This document shows, piece by piece, positions 25,220-37,400 of a stretch of 64,000 nt of DNA; positions within the stretch are counted from its first letter, which is position 1; every line of letters begins with the position of its first letter. The stretch spans positions 1,788,573 through 1,852,572 of the forward strand of contig CAADRB010000005.1 in NCBI GenBank assembly GCA_900708905.1. Direction: 5' to 3'. Under the pieces are notes generated by a model. That model did not search any database, was not told the DNA's origin, and was given only the letters and a program-made list of their open reading frames with translations. A program made the position numbers and the translations under genes. The DNA is from Hymenolepis diminuta (Eukaryota > Platyhelminthes > Cestoda > Cyclophyllidea > Hymenolepididae).

Positions 25220-26345
25220 GGTTTTATCCTACATATCCTCCTTCGGCTTCTAGCACCCACTCAATTCGAGTCCGAAAGCGACTGACTGCAAGCTTTCATC
25301 AGATCAGATGGTCTTTATTGAAATCCTCCGTTTCTGGAGCTATTGCTTCCATCAGAGAGGAGGATTTGATGTTATGGGAATGCGCATTAACTTCCTTTTC
25401 AATCAAGCCCCACCCCGCTCCACCCCACGCGTCTGGGGAGTTAGGAGGTGGCTAGAAGTTTGATGTGACCTGATCATGAAAATTCTTGGCCATCCAATCT
25501 CAGATTTTGAGAGCTTTATGGGATGGAGCCGATTCTTGTTAGAAGACATAGTCTTCCTCCATTGGCTACTCTGTCTATCCAAAGGTAACTTAACAAGAAC
25601 GGTTTGAAGGGCCTCGACATAGGCATCTGCATTGACTCTAAGGCCCTGCGCAAAAAATGGAGGAGCCATGTCCTTCACTGCCATTTACGACACCGAAAAT
25701 CATCACTGTTTTTGGAAAGTTCGTGCGCATACATAACGGTTGGAACTTCAGCAGAGTCCGCTCTTACATAGCCACCTACCATTTCTTCGACTGAACTCTT
25801 CATCCTGGTGGAAGTTGTTTGTTCGTCGGAGAAAAATCAAGGACACTCCTGTTCTTCTGGAGGTTTCATCTTACTTAAGAGTCGTTTGCACGCATTCAAC
25901 GAATCTTTTGAGTTTTTTTGTCCACATAAACTGGCCTCACTCAAGAACATATGAAACCTGTATCCGAGGTCTTGATGAACACTATCCCTTATGTATTGTT
26001 ACTGTTCTTCCAGACACTTGAAGATAGTAGGCAAGATGTCGTGCATTGAATTCACACGACGTTCGTCCATCATACCATGCACTCTTCACACAAATTTAGG
26101 TGTTCTGAGTGACAGAGTGAGTAGGTGTTGACAGTGCTGTCTTCTATTGTTCGAGACGCTCAATTCATCTGCATTGTTTTCATTCACTCAGCTCCTTTCT
26201 AACTTTGCAAACGGAAGATGTAGCGACTTTTAGAAACCCCGCAATTTCTAAGTTGCTGTGTTCCGCTTTTATGGACACTATTACAGTGTGTCCCTTCATC
26301 TCATTAGTTTTAGTAGCATCCGCACGAGATCTTTTGATAAAAAAT
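25220..26345 (-). pseudogene. Mariner/Tc1-type transposase pseudogene
   Basis: Reading the minus strand from 26345 down, pieces of one transposase appear in order through frame changes and stops. First comes a helix-turn-helix (IKAEHSNLEIAGFLKVATSS, then VCKVRKEL), then MAPPFFAQGLRVNADAYVEA, then YVF*QESAPSHKALKI*DWM and AKNFHDQVTSNF, then NSPD. The C-terminus follows with LIEKEVNAHSHN and RFRTRIEWVLEAEGGYVG. The usual QQDSAPAH catalytic Asp is Glu here and is preceded by a stop, so the copy is dead. Terminal inverted repeats were not identified. It is a DNA-transposon relic in the spacer between two convergent genes. Confidence 0.82.
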
Positions 26346-26613
26346 CTGCTAATTATTGTCGGGTTAGTTTAAATTTCAAAAACATAAGTGCTCTCAGATA
26401 TGCACCCTGAGCTTCCATCCGACCCCTTCTTCGTAACTTTCTATAAATGATTGCCCTTGTTAGCTCAATCATTTCCCTATTTTCCATAGTAAGATTTAAG
26501 CCTTTTATCAACTCTCCCTCAGCTGCTAAAAACCAGTTCTACGCCCATCCACAATTTCAGTCTTTACGTTTCGAAAGTAGCAGAAAACAAAGATCACTAT
26601 AATTTCAAAACTG

Positions 26614-26619
26614 TTTATT
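26614..26619 (-). terminator. Candidate poly(A) signal of Notch
   Basis: TTTATT on the plus strand reads AATAAA on the minus strand, 335 bases past the Notch stop codon. Single hexamers are common by chance in AT-rich DNA, so this is tentative. Confidence 0.35.
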
Positions 26620-26953
26620 ACCCTTAGGTTTTTGTTTATATGTATAGAATATGAGTGTGGGTATACATCGTTTACGTAAGAGAATAGTGGTGCCTCATCA
26701 CACTTCACCATAAGTTAGGTAATTTCAGTAGTATCATTTTATGTAATATATACAATGCCTTTTGTGTACACAATATACTCCGTCACAAAAAACCAAAAAG
26801 GGGAGATTGGATTTTTAAGGAAAAGGGGTTAGCGAGCTTTGTGGAAATGCTGCGCACCGACTTCAAGGTTGGGGGAAGGGATGATCAGTACTTTTTGGAA
26901 CAATAGGGGATGGGGGAGGGAGAGCAGTTCACACATTCGTTTTGTACAATTTC

Positions 26954-28470
26954 TCAGAACACCCTAGGTTCCAGTTTGATACAATCATTTGAATAGGCCA
27001 CAGAGTATCCTCCTGCTGCCGATTGGTTATTCGCTGTGGTGGGAGTTGTGTTGTACACTCCATGATTTGGACAAAGCCCTTGCTGTTGATTCACTGTGTT
27101 GTTACCACTGCTGTCGCTACTGGATACCGCGCGAGATACCTGATATTGACCCCCTGAGTTAGCTACAGTCATTTTCGGGGGCGGTACGGGAGGGGAGATA
27201 GCTGTGGGGCTGGGAGAAGACCAACGAGCGGGAGATTCTGTGTCCGAACTCGGAGTATGACCATTCGTTGTTCCAGTTGTTGTGGTAACTTGACCACATC
27301 GTTGATTGACCGTTGTCCAGTTTCTTAAGTCAGTACTAGTTTTGCCAACAACACCGCTACCACCACCATTTTGGTTTGATTGGTTTACAACAGATTGGCA
27401 TGTCGTCACAGGGGTCATCAGACCATCCGTGTTTGAGGTGTAGTATTGCTGTTGCTGTTGTTGAACAGGTGGGAGCGGTGGCTGCTCAAAAAAATACGCC
27501 GCCTTTGAGGTATTACTACTCACATCACTCGCTCCTTCATTCCCGACCGTTGTTGTTATTGTGGAAGTGGCTACTGAAGAACTATTGTTAGTATTCGCGG
27601 TTGAAGGAGGCACAAGTTGCATCAGAAAACTCTCCCCACTCATTGATGGTGAATACTCCGGTGGTTCCATTTTCGGACGTTTCTCATAGGAAGGACCGTC
27701 AACTGAATAGTTTTGAGTGACAGTAGGGGGCCGGTAATACCTGTGTTGTTGGGGTTGAGGTTGGAAAAAAGACTGATTGTTAGGGTAGGGTATAGTAGCT
27801 CGATTTTGGGTGCTGGAGTATCTTTGCTGTTGTTGTTGAAGAAGAGAGGAGTGATGTGAGGAGGATTGTTGATGTTGGTGAGGGGCTGTGGAGTAGACTT
27901 GGAGTAACTGAACAACATCAGTATGTCCATGTGCGGCAGCTAATTGTTTCGGAGTTCGGTCTAGGTAATCAGCAATTTCAATGTTAGCACCTGCGGCCAA
28001 CAGAAGAGAACAGATTTCCACAGAACCTTCTCGAGCTGCAAAAGTGAGGGGTGTTTCTTCGTGAATTGTCTGAACATCATGAGAGGCTCCAGAACGCAAA
28101 AGGAGTTGAACCATAGCGGGTTGTTCTGTTAGAGCGGCCCAATGTAGTGCGGTTCGACCTTCACCGTCTGTGGCGTTGACTCCGAAGGAATTTGTGGACA
28201 AACCTCCTGGTCCAGAACCATCATCTCCGGAAGTACTTCCACCTGGATTCATCATCATGCTGCTTCCGGGATTGTTTGTCGGAGGATAGAGTCGAACGTA
28301 ACTGAGTCTAGGGTCCATGCTTTGGGGTGGGGGTGGTCGACGATTCGGCATTCCCATCTGGGAGGGTGGATAGCCTGGAGGAAGTTGACCACCAGATCCT
28401 GGTGGCATTTGAAGGGGAGTTGGATCAGGTACAAGACTGGCCATAGTCTGGAGCAGGATTTCAACCATTT
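26954..28470 (-). CDS. NOTCH: Notch last exon: ankyrin repeats with large insertion, and C-terminal tail
   Basis: It starts with the second helix of ankyrin repeat 3 ([11 protein letters not shown]). About 84 Pro/Gly/Met/Ser-rich residues then interrupt the domain before [18 protein letters not shown]. Three further repeats follow ([28 protein letters not shown]). The remaining 330 or so residues are Gln/Asn/Ser/Thr/Pro-rich, as in Notch transactivation/PEST tails. They contain [13 protein letters not shown], like the conserved WSSSSP box that controls turnover. Stop codon TGA at 26956-26954. Confidence 0.92.
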
Positions 28471-31400
28471 CTAAGGAAAAAAATTGTAGAAAGGAAAATG
28501 TAATTAATGCAAGTAGCTAATTTAAATGAGCCGGATTTAAGTTTTGACTGCCATATTTGTGCGATCGATAGCTCTAAAGAGATATTTATTCACTGATGCG
28601 AATTCTGGTGAACATCCCTACCTTAAAAGTACCTATGGTGGGCCCCCCGCGTGCCCTAATGGTCAGTTGATGCCTTTTTTAAGTTGATCATCCATGAACA
28701 AAGGATGCAAAATCGGTTAACTCCTTGTTGTAGATAGTAGTTCCTCTTTATCATAACTTGACCTTCAATCGCTCATTACTGATGTTTCCCTTCCAGTTTT
28801 CAATGCGTCCTACCCTTTTCCTCCTTCTTTTCTTATTCCATTACGTTTGCCCAGAACACCTTGGTCCAACCCTATTCTCTGTCTTTTAGTTTTAAGAAAT
28901 GTTGTACCCTTTTGCAGGGGAATTTGAGCCTAACTGGATCACTCTTAAAGTAGCTTTACCGATGGGATTAGTTCCACTTTTACCTCCCCCCCCCCCCTCT
29001 TATTCACTTCCACATCTATATTTCCCCAGTTATATCAAGAGAATATGTAAAACCTCCAAAAAGCTTACCAATGTCAGAAACTTTAACAGCTTGAATTAGG
29101 GCCGTAGTTTTATCTTCTGTCGGACAAGCAATAAAAAGTCTGGGCATATCAGCGGCAACTTGTGACGATGCAAGAAGTGCTCTAGCAGCATCCACAGCAG
29201 AAGCATTAACCGCGGTCAATAGAACTGATTGGCCCTGGCTATCCACAGCGTAGGGGTCGGCACCAGCATTCAGAAGTGAGGTGAGAGCGTTGGCACAGTT
29301 GTATCTTGCAGCCAGATGTAATAGAGTTTCCCCAGAATCAGGCAGAGTGCTAGTCAACAGCTGATGTAGAAGGGAATGGGTTTGAGTCCGCTTTCTTGCT
29401 CCCGGACGGTACATATTCGACGCAGCCTCGGATTGCTGTTGTTGCAACTCGACGTTACGAAGATACTCCAGCTTTTGGGAGAAACCTTCTGTGAAAGGTT
29501 CAGTGACGCCGTTGCCAGAAACTAGACACTCCATGAGACTTGTAAAGTAGGCCTTGACATCCACTTGGGGCATTTGGTTGGCTGTGGCCATCAAAAGAGG
29601 TGACTCGGAGGATATCTCGCCAGTGCTCATAATCTGTAAAATAAGGAATATATACGAGATGCGTTCACTTCGAATGAACTTTGGGTGAGCTCTGCTAAGT
29701 TAAAATACTCCCCATTTCAATCCACTGATCAATTATCTTTAAACATACCTCTGAACTATGGCTAAGGAGTCTTGGGGCCAGATCCTGAAATTTGAACTTC
29801 ATGACATTAGGTTATGGCGGAAAAATCCAATGAATCCGGAAATTGCACTGCCAAGGTCCAATGAAGAAGACTCCCTCCTTGGACTGCTATAAAAAGTTCA
29901 CAAGTTCTCTTTCTCTAAAGCTTCTTTCGAGTCGTCAAGTTCCAGATAGGAATAAGAAGACTATACCAAGTCACAACTAAGTTAGATGGATCAAGATACC
30001 AAGGAAGATTTCGGTCTGATTGGGAAATCATAGCTAAGTAAAGACAGTGTCAATTCCTGCCTCTAACAGCATAAATCTCCATCTCAAGAAGGTTCGAAAG
30101 AAAGTGGTGTAGTGCGAAGCTGACAAATGTATGTGAATGTTCTCAAAATGAAAAACTCTCTCACATTAATGACGGAACCACTGTTCCCTAGGCAAAGTGA
30201 TTTTTAGGTTAAACGCTGGTTGAAAAGCATATTCGAATGTCATCCTTAATGTTGATATCAAATTCAATAAGCCTCTTCAAAGGACCATTTGAACAAATAA
30301 GCAATAATTGTCCTTCAGAATAAGACCTAGTTTCCCCGAGTCTCGTGAATCATATCTCCCCATCCTTTCCCCAAAATATTTCCTCCCTGCTGTTGCTATG
30401 CATCCGCTTGTTCGAATAGTGTAATATCTTCATCAAGTCAAACGGCTTGAGGCTCGTGTGATGCTCGTAAATTCCTCTTCTATCTAGTTACAGATATCAA
30501 TCTTAGTGTGAATGAGAGAGAAATTCGTTTCGTTAAAAGACATTCAATGGATTATATAGGTTGTTTGTCCATCACAGGTATTTATGCAGTCATTTAGTAC
30601 CTAAGTTCTCAGTTGCTTCTAGGATTACTTCAGGATTATTAGTTACTTCTGGATACATTTGAGTAGCTATTTTGCAATAACATCTACTTACACTTCCGTC
30701 ATTTGCAGTATTTGCACTACAGACTTGTGAATACCCAGAGGAGGGAGGAACTGTATAAGGAGATGCTCGCATAGCCATCTTCTCCTGTCCAAGAGCAAGC
30801 GCCTGTTCCCTTGTCCATAGGCGCAAACTAGACGAGTGTGGAGTGGCTAAGTTGCGAGGGCTCTGATGGTGCGTGGAGGTTGGATTACTGGAAGTCAACT
30901 GGCCAGAGCCATCGTTAAGACCCGTGAAACAGCTGAAAACACCACTGCCACCACCACTTCCTCCACCTTGTCTAGAGTCTCGTGAGGAAGAGTTCCGTGG
31001 ATACCAGATGGATGTTGTCTTGATCTGTGGTGAGAAAAAATATAGTTTTGAGTGAATGCTAGTGAACTCTGCTAAGTTTAAATGGCTTCAAGTAGATAAA
31101 CCCAACTTGTGTTAACAGGAAAAACTCACCCACTCTTCGTTCTCTACCTATCCTAAAATGTCTGAGAAATAAAAAAAATCAAATTCAAGGAGTTTTGCCT
31201 TCTAGATCAAATCAAGGAACATGTGTTGTGTTTGATCAGCAGATTCCTCTGGGAAAAACTGAGTCCTAGACAGCTATGAAAAGTCTCCCTAGTTCTTTTA
31301 CTCTAAAACAATTTTCGAATCAGTAGGCGCCTTTGAGAACTAAAATGAAAGTTTACACAAAGTCATGACCTAGATAAACCAATCAAGACGCAGAGCTTTG

Positions 31401-34400
31401 ATGGATAAATCACTCAAAAATCGGTTTCCCTATCCAAAAGTGTAAATATCACTAAAAGGGATTAGCAAAAGAAAAGTAAAATGTAAAACTGTCAATTTCT
31501 ACGCATGCTTGTTGCTGAGCCTCAAAATTCATATTAAAGTGAATACGAATGAATGTAAATCAATGGTTAGGAAAGCTGATATTCAGGTCTTCAAAACTAG
31601 GCGCCAACAGACCTAAACGATCTCAAACATATCGAAATAACACATTAAATAATGAAATGTACTAATTCCTTACAACTTTTGAAGGTTCAGCAGCCCGAGC
31701 CCGACGTTGCATCACACCATAAAGAACCCCGAAGAGAATTATAAGAATCAATCCACAAACGACTGCTATTAGACAGTACCCTAAAGGTCCAGCTAGACCA
31801 TGAAGACCTCGCTCAGTACCCGTCAGTTCTCCATCGGAAATGATCTGCTGGAGTGTTTCAGGAGTTGCCGTTTCCACGGCGAATATATCCACAGGCGGTG
31901 TATATCGACGTGTGCGAAGTGCAGCTGAAACAAACTGGGCCGCCGACTCTACGTTATTGAACATACTGCCTCCATCTATAAGAAAAGGGAACACGTCCAC
32001 CTACTGATAAATTATAAGTAGGCGAGATACCTTATAAATTGAAACTCACCACCACTAATTCGTTGATCCTCATCCTGGTGAAATTCCAGGAAAACTCTAC
32101 TGCCTATTTTAGTTTCTGGGGCTTCTCGGCGTCTTCTCAAAAAGAAGACTCCTTGATTGAGTTCCGGTCTTGATTGCTTCTCCATTCCAGCTAATTGGGT
32201 TAGCACTTGACTCAATTTCACGGTAGGATCCGTCATGGGAGCATCCTCACCCTTTTGATCGATAATCAATCGATTAACCGACATATTGACACCACCGCCA
32301 TTAAATGAATCTGTAAGAGACCAGAAAGCGCCTCCCTGGCTAGCAATTTGGTCATCGGAATCCTTCGGAACCATGGCAAAGGAAACAGGGTAAACCATTG
32401 GTGCTCCAGTTTTCGGCTCTTGACGAATACGCAACTTAGTCCTCAAAAGATTTTCCAAGCCATCCAAAAACTTTTGTTCCAGCTCTCGTTTTTCCTCGTT
32501 TTCTGGAAGAAATTCCGAAGGAGGGACACCGACAAGAAGAATAAGGCTTCCGTCAACGGATTTCTTTGTTGACATTCGGGAGAATGTTTTTGGAGTTTTT
32601 GATAACTAGAAAGTCGGAGAAGATATTTAAGTGAGGGCGATTAGAAGAGCAAACAAGTGCCAAGTACGGTAAAAATACAGTGGTTAACGGTTAAATGCTC
32701 AAGATTTTGCTAAGTTATCGATGCACTATGAAGTTCTGAAATCGGTCGTTCTACTGTCCATATAGTGATAGATCGTTGCAGAAGTACATGTTCATATTGA
32801 TGAAAAGATAGTCAAAATTGTTATGTAAAGTCCAATACCAAAATTTTTGAAGTTGCAGGGGAATGTTATATTATATTCACGTAAACTTAAATCATTCTAT
32901 TAGTTTCTTTGCCATTAAAAGACAAAACATGCTGATTGTAGATCGTAATTTATGCCAACTTATGGATCTTTAAATCACAAAGATGGAAGTGGCTTTCTTC
33001 CTACAACCAGACGAATGTAAACTGGTTTGTAAAACGCGGGATTACGAAAAGGGAGATAATTTCGAACAATCCTTTTAGGGTAATAATATCTGTAATGCTG
33101 TTATAGCTGAGGTCTGAGTGGAATACCTCTAAATCCTCCATCTATGAAGACTTTTTAGACAAGGTGGCACGTAATTGCAACTTGGGCTACGCAGAAATCG
33201 TTAGTTTCAGGATCAACCCGCTTCATATTTATCGATAAAATGTGATATTGAAACCGCAGAGTTTATAATTTAATGGACTTAATAAAAAAGAATGCCTATT
33301 TCTAAATCGGATTTTGAGTAAACAACATGGCTAATTCTTCTCAAGCCTTCCTTTCTAAAGTGAAACAGACAAATAATTATATCTTAAAGCCATATAAGAG
33401 CATCAACCGGATTGTTTATTGATCTTATACGCTATGACAACAACATAGTGCTCCTTATTTTTAACCTACCGTTTGGATTTCATCTCGGCAATCCCAGCCA
33501 TCAAAGAGGCAAGCCTCTGAATTGCAAATCGGGTTGCACTTTCCATCTCCAAATCTCAGGTGACAGGGAACTCCCATCTCTTGAATCACCGTGCAGTTAG
33601 CCCAGGGTAGAGCTTTGCTCAGGCTCTTAATCTGATTTGAAACAGGTAAGATTAGTGGTTGCAACTGTTGGTGATTTGAGAAGAGGCATTCTCCAGCATC
33701 AAAATCGCAAGCGAAACGATCGCACTCGGGATCGCAGCGTCCATTTCCTGCCTTCTGTTTGCAACTGGCCATTTCACAGAGTCGGGCTTCCGCAGCCTCT
33801 CCGGGCCAGCGTTTGGGATCGTTAGTGGCTTCAACGGCACAGGCAAAACCACTCAACTCACATCTTTCACCGCAGAAATCTAGCAAAAGCGGAGAGAAAA
33901 GAAGTACAAAATTACAATGAATTGTACATATTTTCATTACAATTACTCGCTACTTATAAGCATTTAAGTAGAGCTGATTTAGCCTCTCAACTTACCAGTT
34001 GGACATTCGCAGGTATAATTGCCCAGACCGTCAAAACACCTACCACCATTGAGACAATTTCCTGCGTGTTCGCATTCATTGACCAGATTAATTTCACAGA
34101 AGGTTCCGCCAAGTCCTCGTGGACAAATACACTTGAGACGTGAGCCCTCAACAGCGCAAACACCCCCGTTTTGACAGATGTCCACATCATCACAACTTGG
34201 CGTCTGCAACTCACATCTTGGACCGCTGAAACCCGGAGGGCACTGACACACAAAATACTGCTCCTCCTTGTTGTTACCGGTTGAGGGATTGGAGAAGGGA
34301 TTCTGGATACCTTGTGGACGGTTCACACACTGGCCTCCATTAAGGCAGATATCCTAAACACGGTTGGAGTCAACTTTTTACATTTCGTTAAATAAACACA

Positions 34401-37400
34401 TTTGAACAGGGAAAAGTACATTGGGGTTTTTAATTTGTTGTATAAATTTATTAGCTAGGCTAAGTCACAACTCAGATCTTCGATAAAATATGAGAAACGG
34501 ATTTATTTTAAACATTCAAAATCCATGTTAGTTTAAATCATCCCCTAGTACCTATCGCTTAAGCTTCCTTGAATCACCTGATTTTATCATTATTGAAAAC
34601 AAATTGTGATGAGTTTGCTGCCACTTCATTAAGTAGCTTGACTTCTCCATCATAGTTGAGCATTCTTGAAAACTGACATCTTAAGAGCGCTAAGGAAATG
34701 ACTTAAAAAACATTCTAGACTTCATGAAAAAGAATTATTTACAAGGTACCCTTAATCGATGTTCATTACAGAAGACAAGAAGGTTTTCATCTCTTTCTTA
34801 AGTCAGGTAACAAACAAAGTTACCTTGATAAGACTCAAAATTTGTCTTCTGTCATATACTTACCCCTCCACCAGCTAAATGCTGACTTGCTTCAGCACAG
34901 AAGTCCCTTCTTTGTTCACAGTAGCGTCCAACAAATCCAAATTTACAATGACATTCAAAATCTCCCGATTTCCTCATGGGCAGACACTGTTGAGTACCAG
35001 GTGGATAACAGGGTCCTAGCGCAGTTCTCGAAAGATGTAGGGTATTGAGAACTTCCATGGAAGTCGTTGATTTTCTAGAATCCTCCAGAAGTGCCGAAGT
35101 GGCTGCTGTCAATGAGAGGGTGCGTTTGGAACCCAGTAGACGACCTAAAGTACTGGTGCTGCGATAAATAAGGTCTGTGTTAGGATTGATTTCCAGAAGC
35201 TGATGACAGAGATTGAGAGTAACTTCACAGTATCGTCCGTAGTAACCAGGAGGACAGTGACACTCCTCCATGAGATTGTCACCCTTGCAATATCCGCCAT
35301 TCTGACAAGTCTAGAGAAGGAACAGGATAGAAACACAAGATTTAGATTTTTGGATACAAACTAACATGACTATATTATATTTATCTCCGGAATCTGATGG
35401 GTAATCTGAAAAGGCAATTTGACCTGCCTCTCTACCTGAAATATCTAAGGTTTTCATTGTCCAATTTGCACCTTCAGAATTAGCCTAAAATGAGAGGTTT
35501 TAACTAATAAATCGCCTGCTTATCTCTGAGTGTTATTCACGGCCCAGTTTCCAAAATCTGTGTTGAATATCGCGCAAGTGAAGCAATTAACCTAAGGTAG
35601 GTAGTTACTTAATAAATAAATGTTCTCGACCACAACGTGGAATTCGACGAAAAAAATCATATCATCCTCGGCACGAAGTCATCGCAGTATCAAAATATCT
35701 ACGCAGATACCATAGAATGTAGGATGTATTTATTTAGCCTCTTTTAAGAAACAATATCGGGAAATAAAAATCATCGAGTTAGAATCAACAGAAAACAATA
35801 ATTGGAGAAAATGCTGATTGGTTTTGCTCATAATAATAGCAAAGACTTGAACCTTAGATCTGATAATCAAAGTGATCAAGTTTCAGTGAATGTGATAGGA
35901 ATGGAAGGTAAATTTCTAATGAAATTTTAACTATTAGGACAAATTTAGAACGGCACTCCCAATTTTCCCTTTCTAACCGTTGTCTTACCTCTTAAATTTT
36001 ATAAAAACATAAGTTCTATTGTGTATCCCTACTGTAATGAAACAGGCCCCATTCACATTCAGGACATACGTAGGAGGGCAAATTCAAGGGGGGTTTTCCT
36101 TCTAAACAATAAACAACTAATTGACATGTTCGCATATTTATACACCGAGGAGAAGAAATTTTGAGTGAAGGAGAATTCATTGCATCGTCGACCATTGTCC
36201 TTCTACCTTAACAACCACTATTTTATTAAATAATTGTTAATTGCATTCTTGTTACTTGTTATTACTGGCATATGTGCATAAAATAGTCTAAAATTAACTT
36301 AAAATTACAGAAAAATTGTTGATGCTAAATGATACTGTAATGTGAGAACTATGTCATTCAGAATGGTTCAGCCGATTTCATTGCTTATCATTTTCCGGAA
36401 GAAAAAAGATGAACTAAGGTGATAAGACCGACCATTCTGATCAAAGAACTAGTCACTAAGCCCTGGATATGGTGAGTAAGAAATCGATCACCAATCCAGG
36501 TAACTAATAACGAACTTTGATTTTAGGTACGCGAAATACCCAATATAAGTAAAAATTGTATAGCCTGATTAAAAGAAATGAAATGTAGTAAGAATCTTCG
36601 ATACCTTGACGTTATTTTCTGTCATTTTGAGCTCCTCCACCTTATCATTTGTAGGAATATTTATTAACCGATTAAGAAGCTTTGAGTTAACGAGTTGTCA
36701 AACAAATAAGCGACTTAATATGACTGAATTCTTATTAGTCAGAGCCTTCAATGTATATCTAAATTCCGTCAAAAATTTTGTGTCATGATTCATCTACAAT
36801 CATACGAGTGGGTGGATGGTAGATAGAACCGCATGCACACAGTACGCTATTTTTCATCCGCGCACAAATTTGCACAAAGATGTGAGAGAATTTCCAAGTA
36901 AAGTGAATGAATGAATTAAGAGGCGAAGGGATGTCTAGCAAATGTTGTACTTTAAGATGCCTAATTAGTACGCATTTGCACCCGAATTCTAATTTGATCT
37001 TAATGTCAGTGTACTTTACGCAACAACTATGGCGAAATACAATTGACAGTGGGAATTTCATCAAATTTTGAAACTTATCAAAAAAAAAACTTCATGAAGG
37101 AACGGTTAGCTTTATAACCTGTATTACCGATTCAGAATCCAATATAATACTGTTGTGGTGTTGCCATTAAAGTTTAAGTAGGCTAAATCAGAGATAGTAA
37201 GTTCGATTTCCATTTTTGTATACGTGTTTAGAAAGATTATCTATACCGGTTAATCGAATTAATAGAAGACTGTAAGAATCCGAGCTTTTCTTCAAGGAGG
37301 TTCTATAATCCCACCCTTCAGGTGAGATGTACATGATCGAGGTCGATACTCATCGGTGCACATTCAGCGATATGATTGCCCAACCGCATGTTAATTCTGG

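Noticed and set aside
32606..33469. A hidden exon with a third LNR
   Set aside because: No cysteine-rich minus-strand frame with splice sites was seen, and the flanking exons already join in phase 0.
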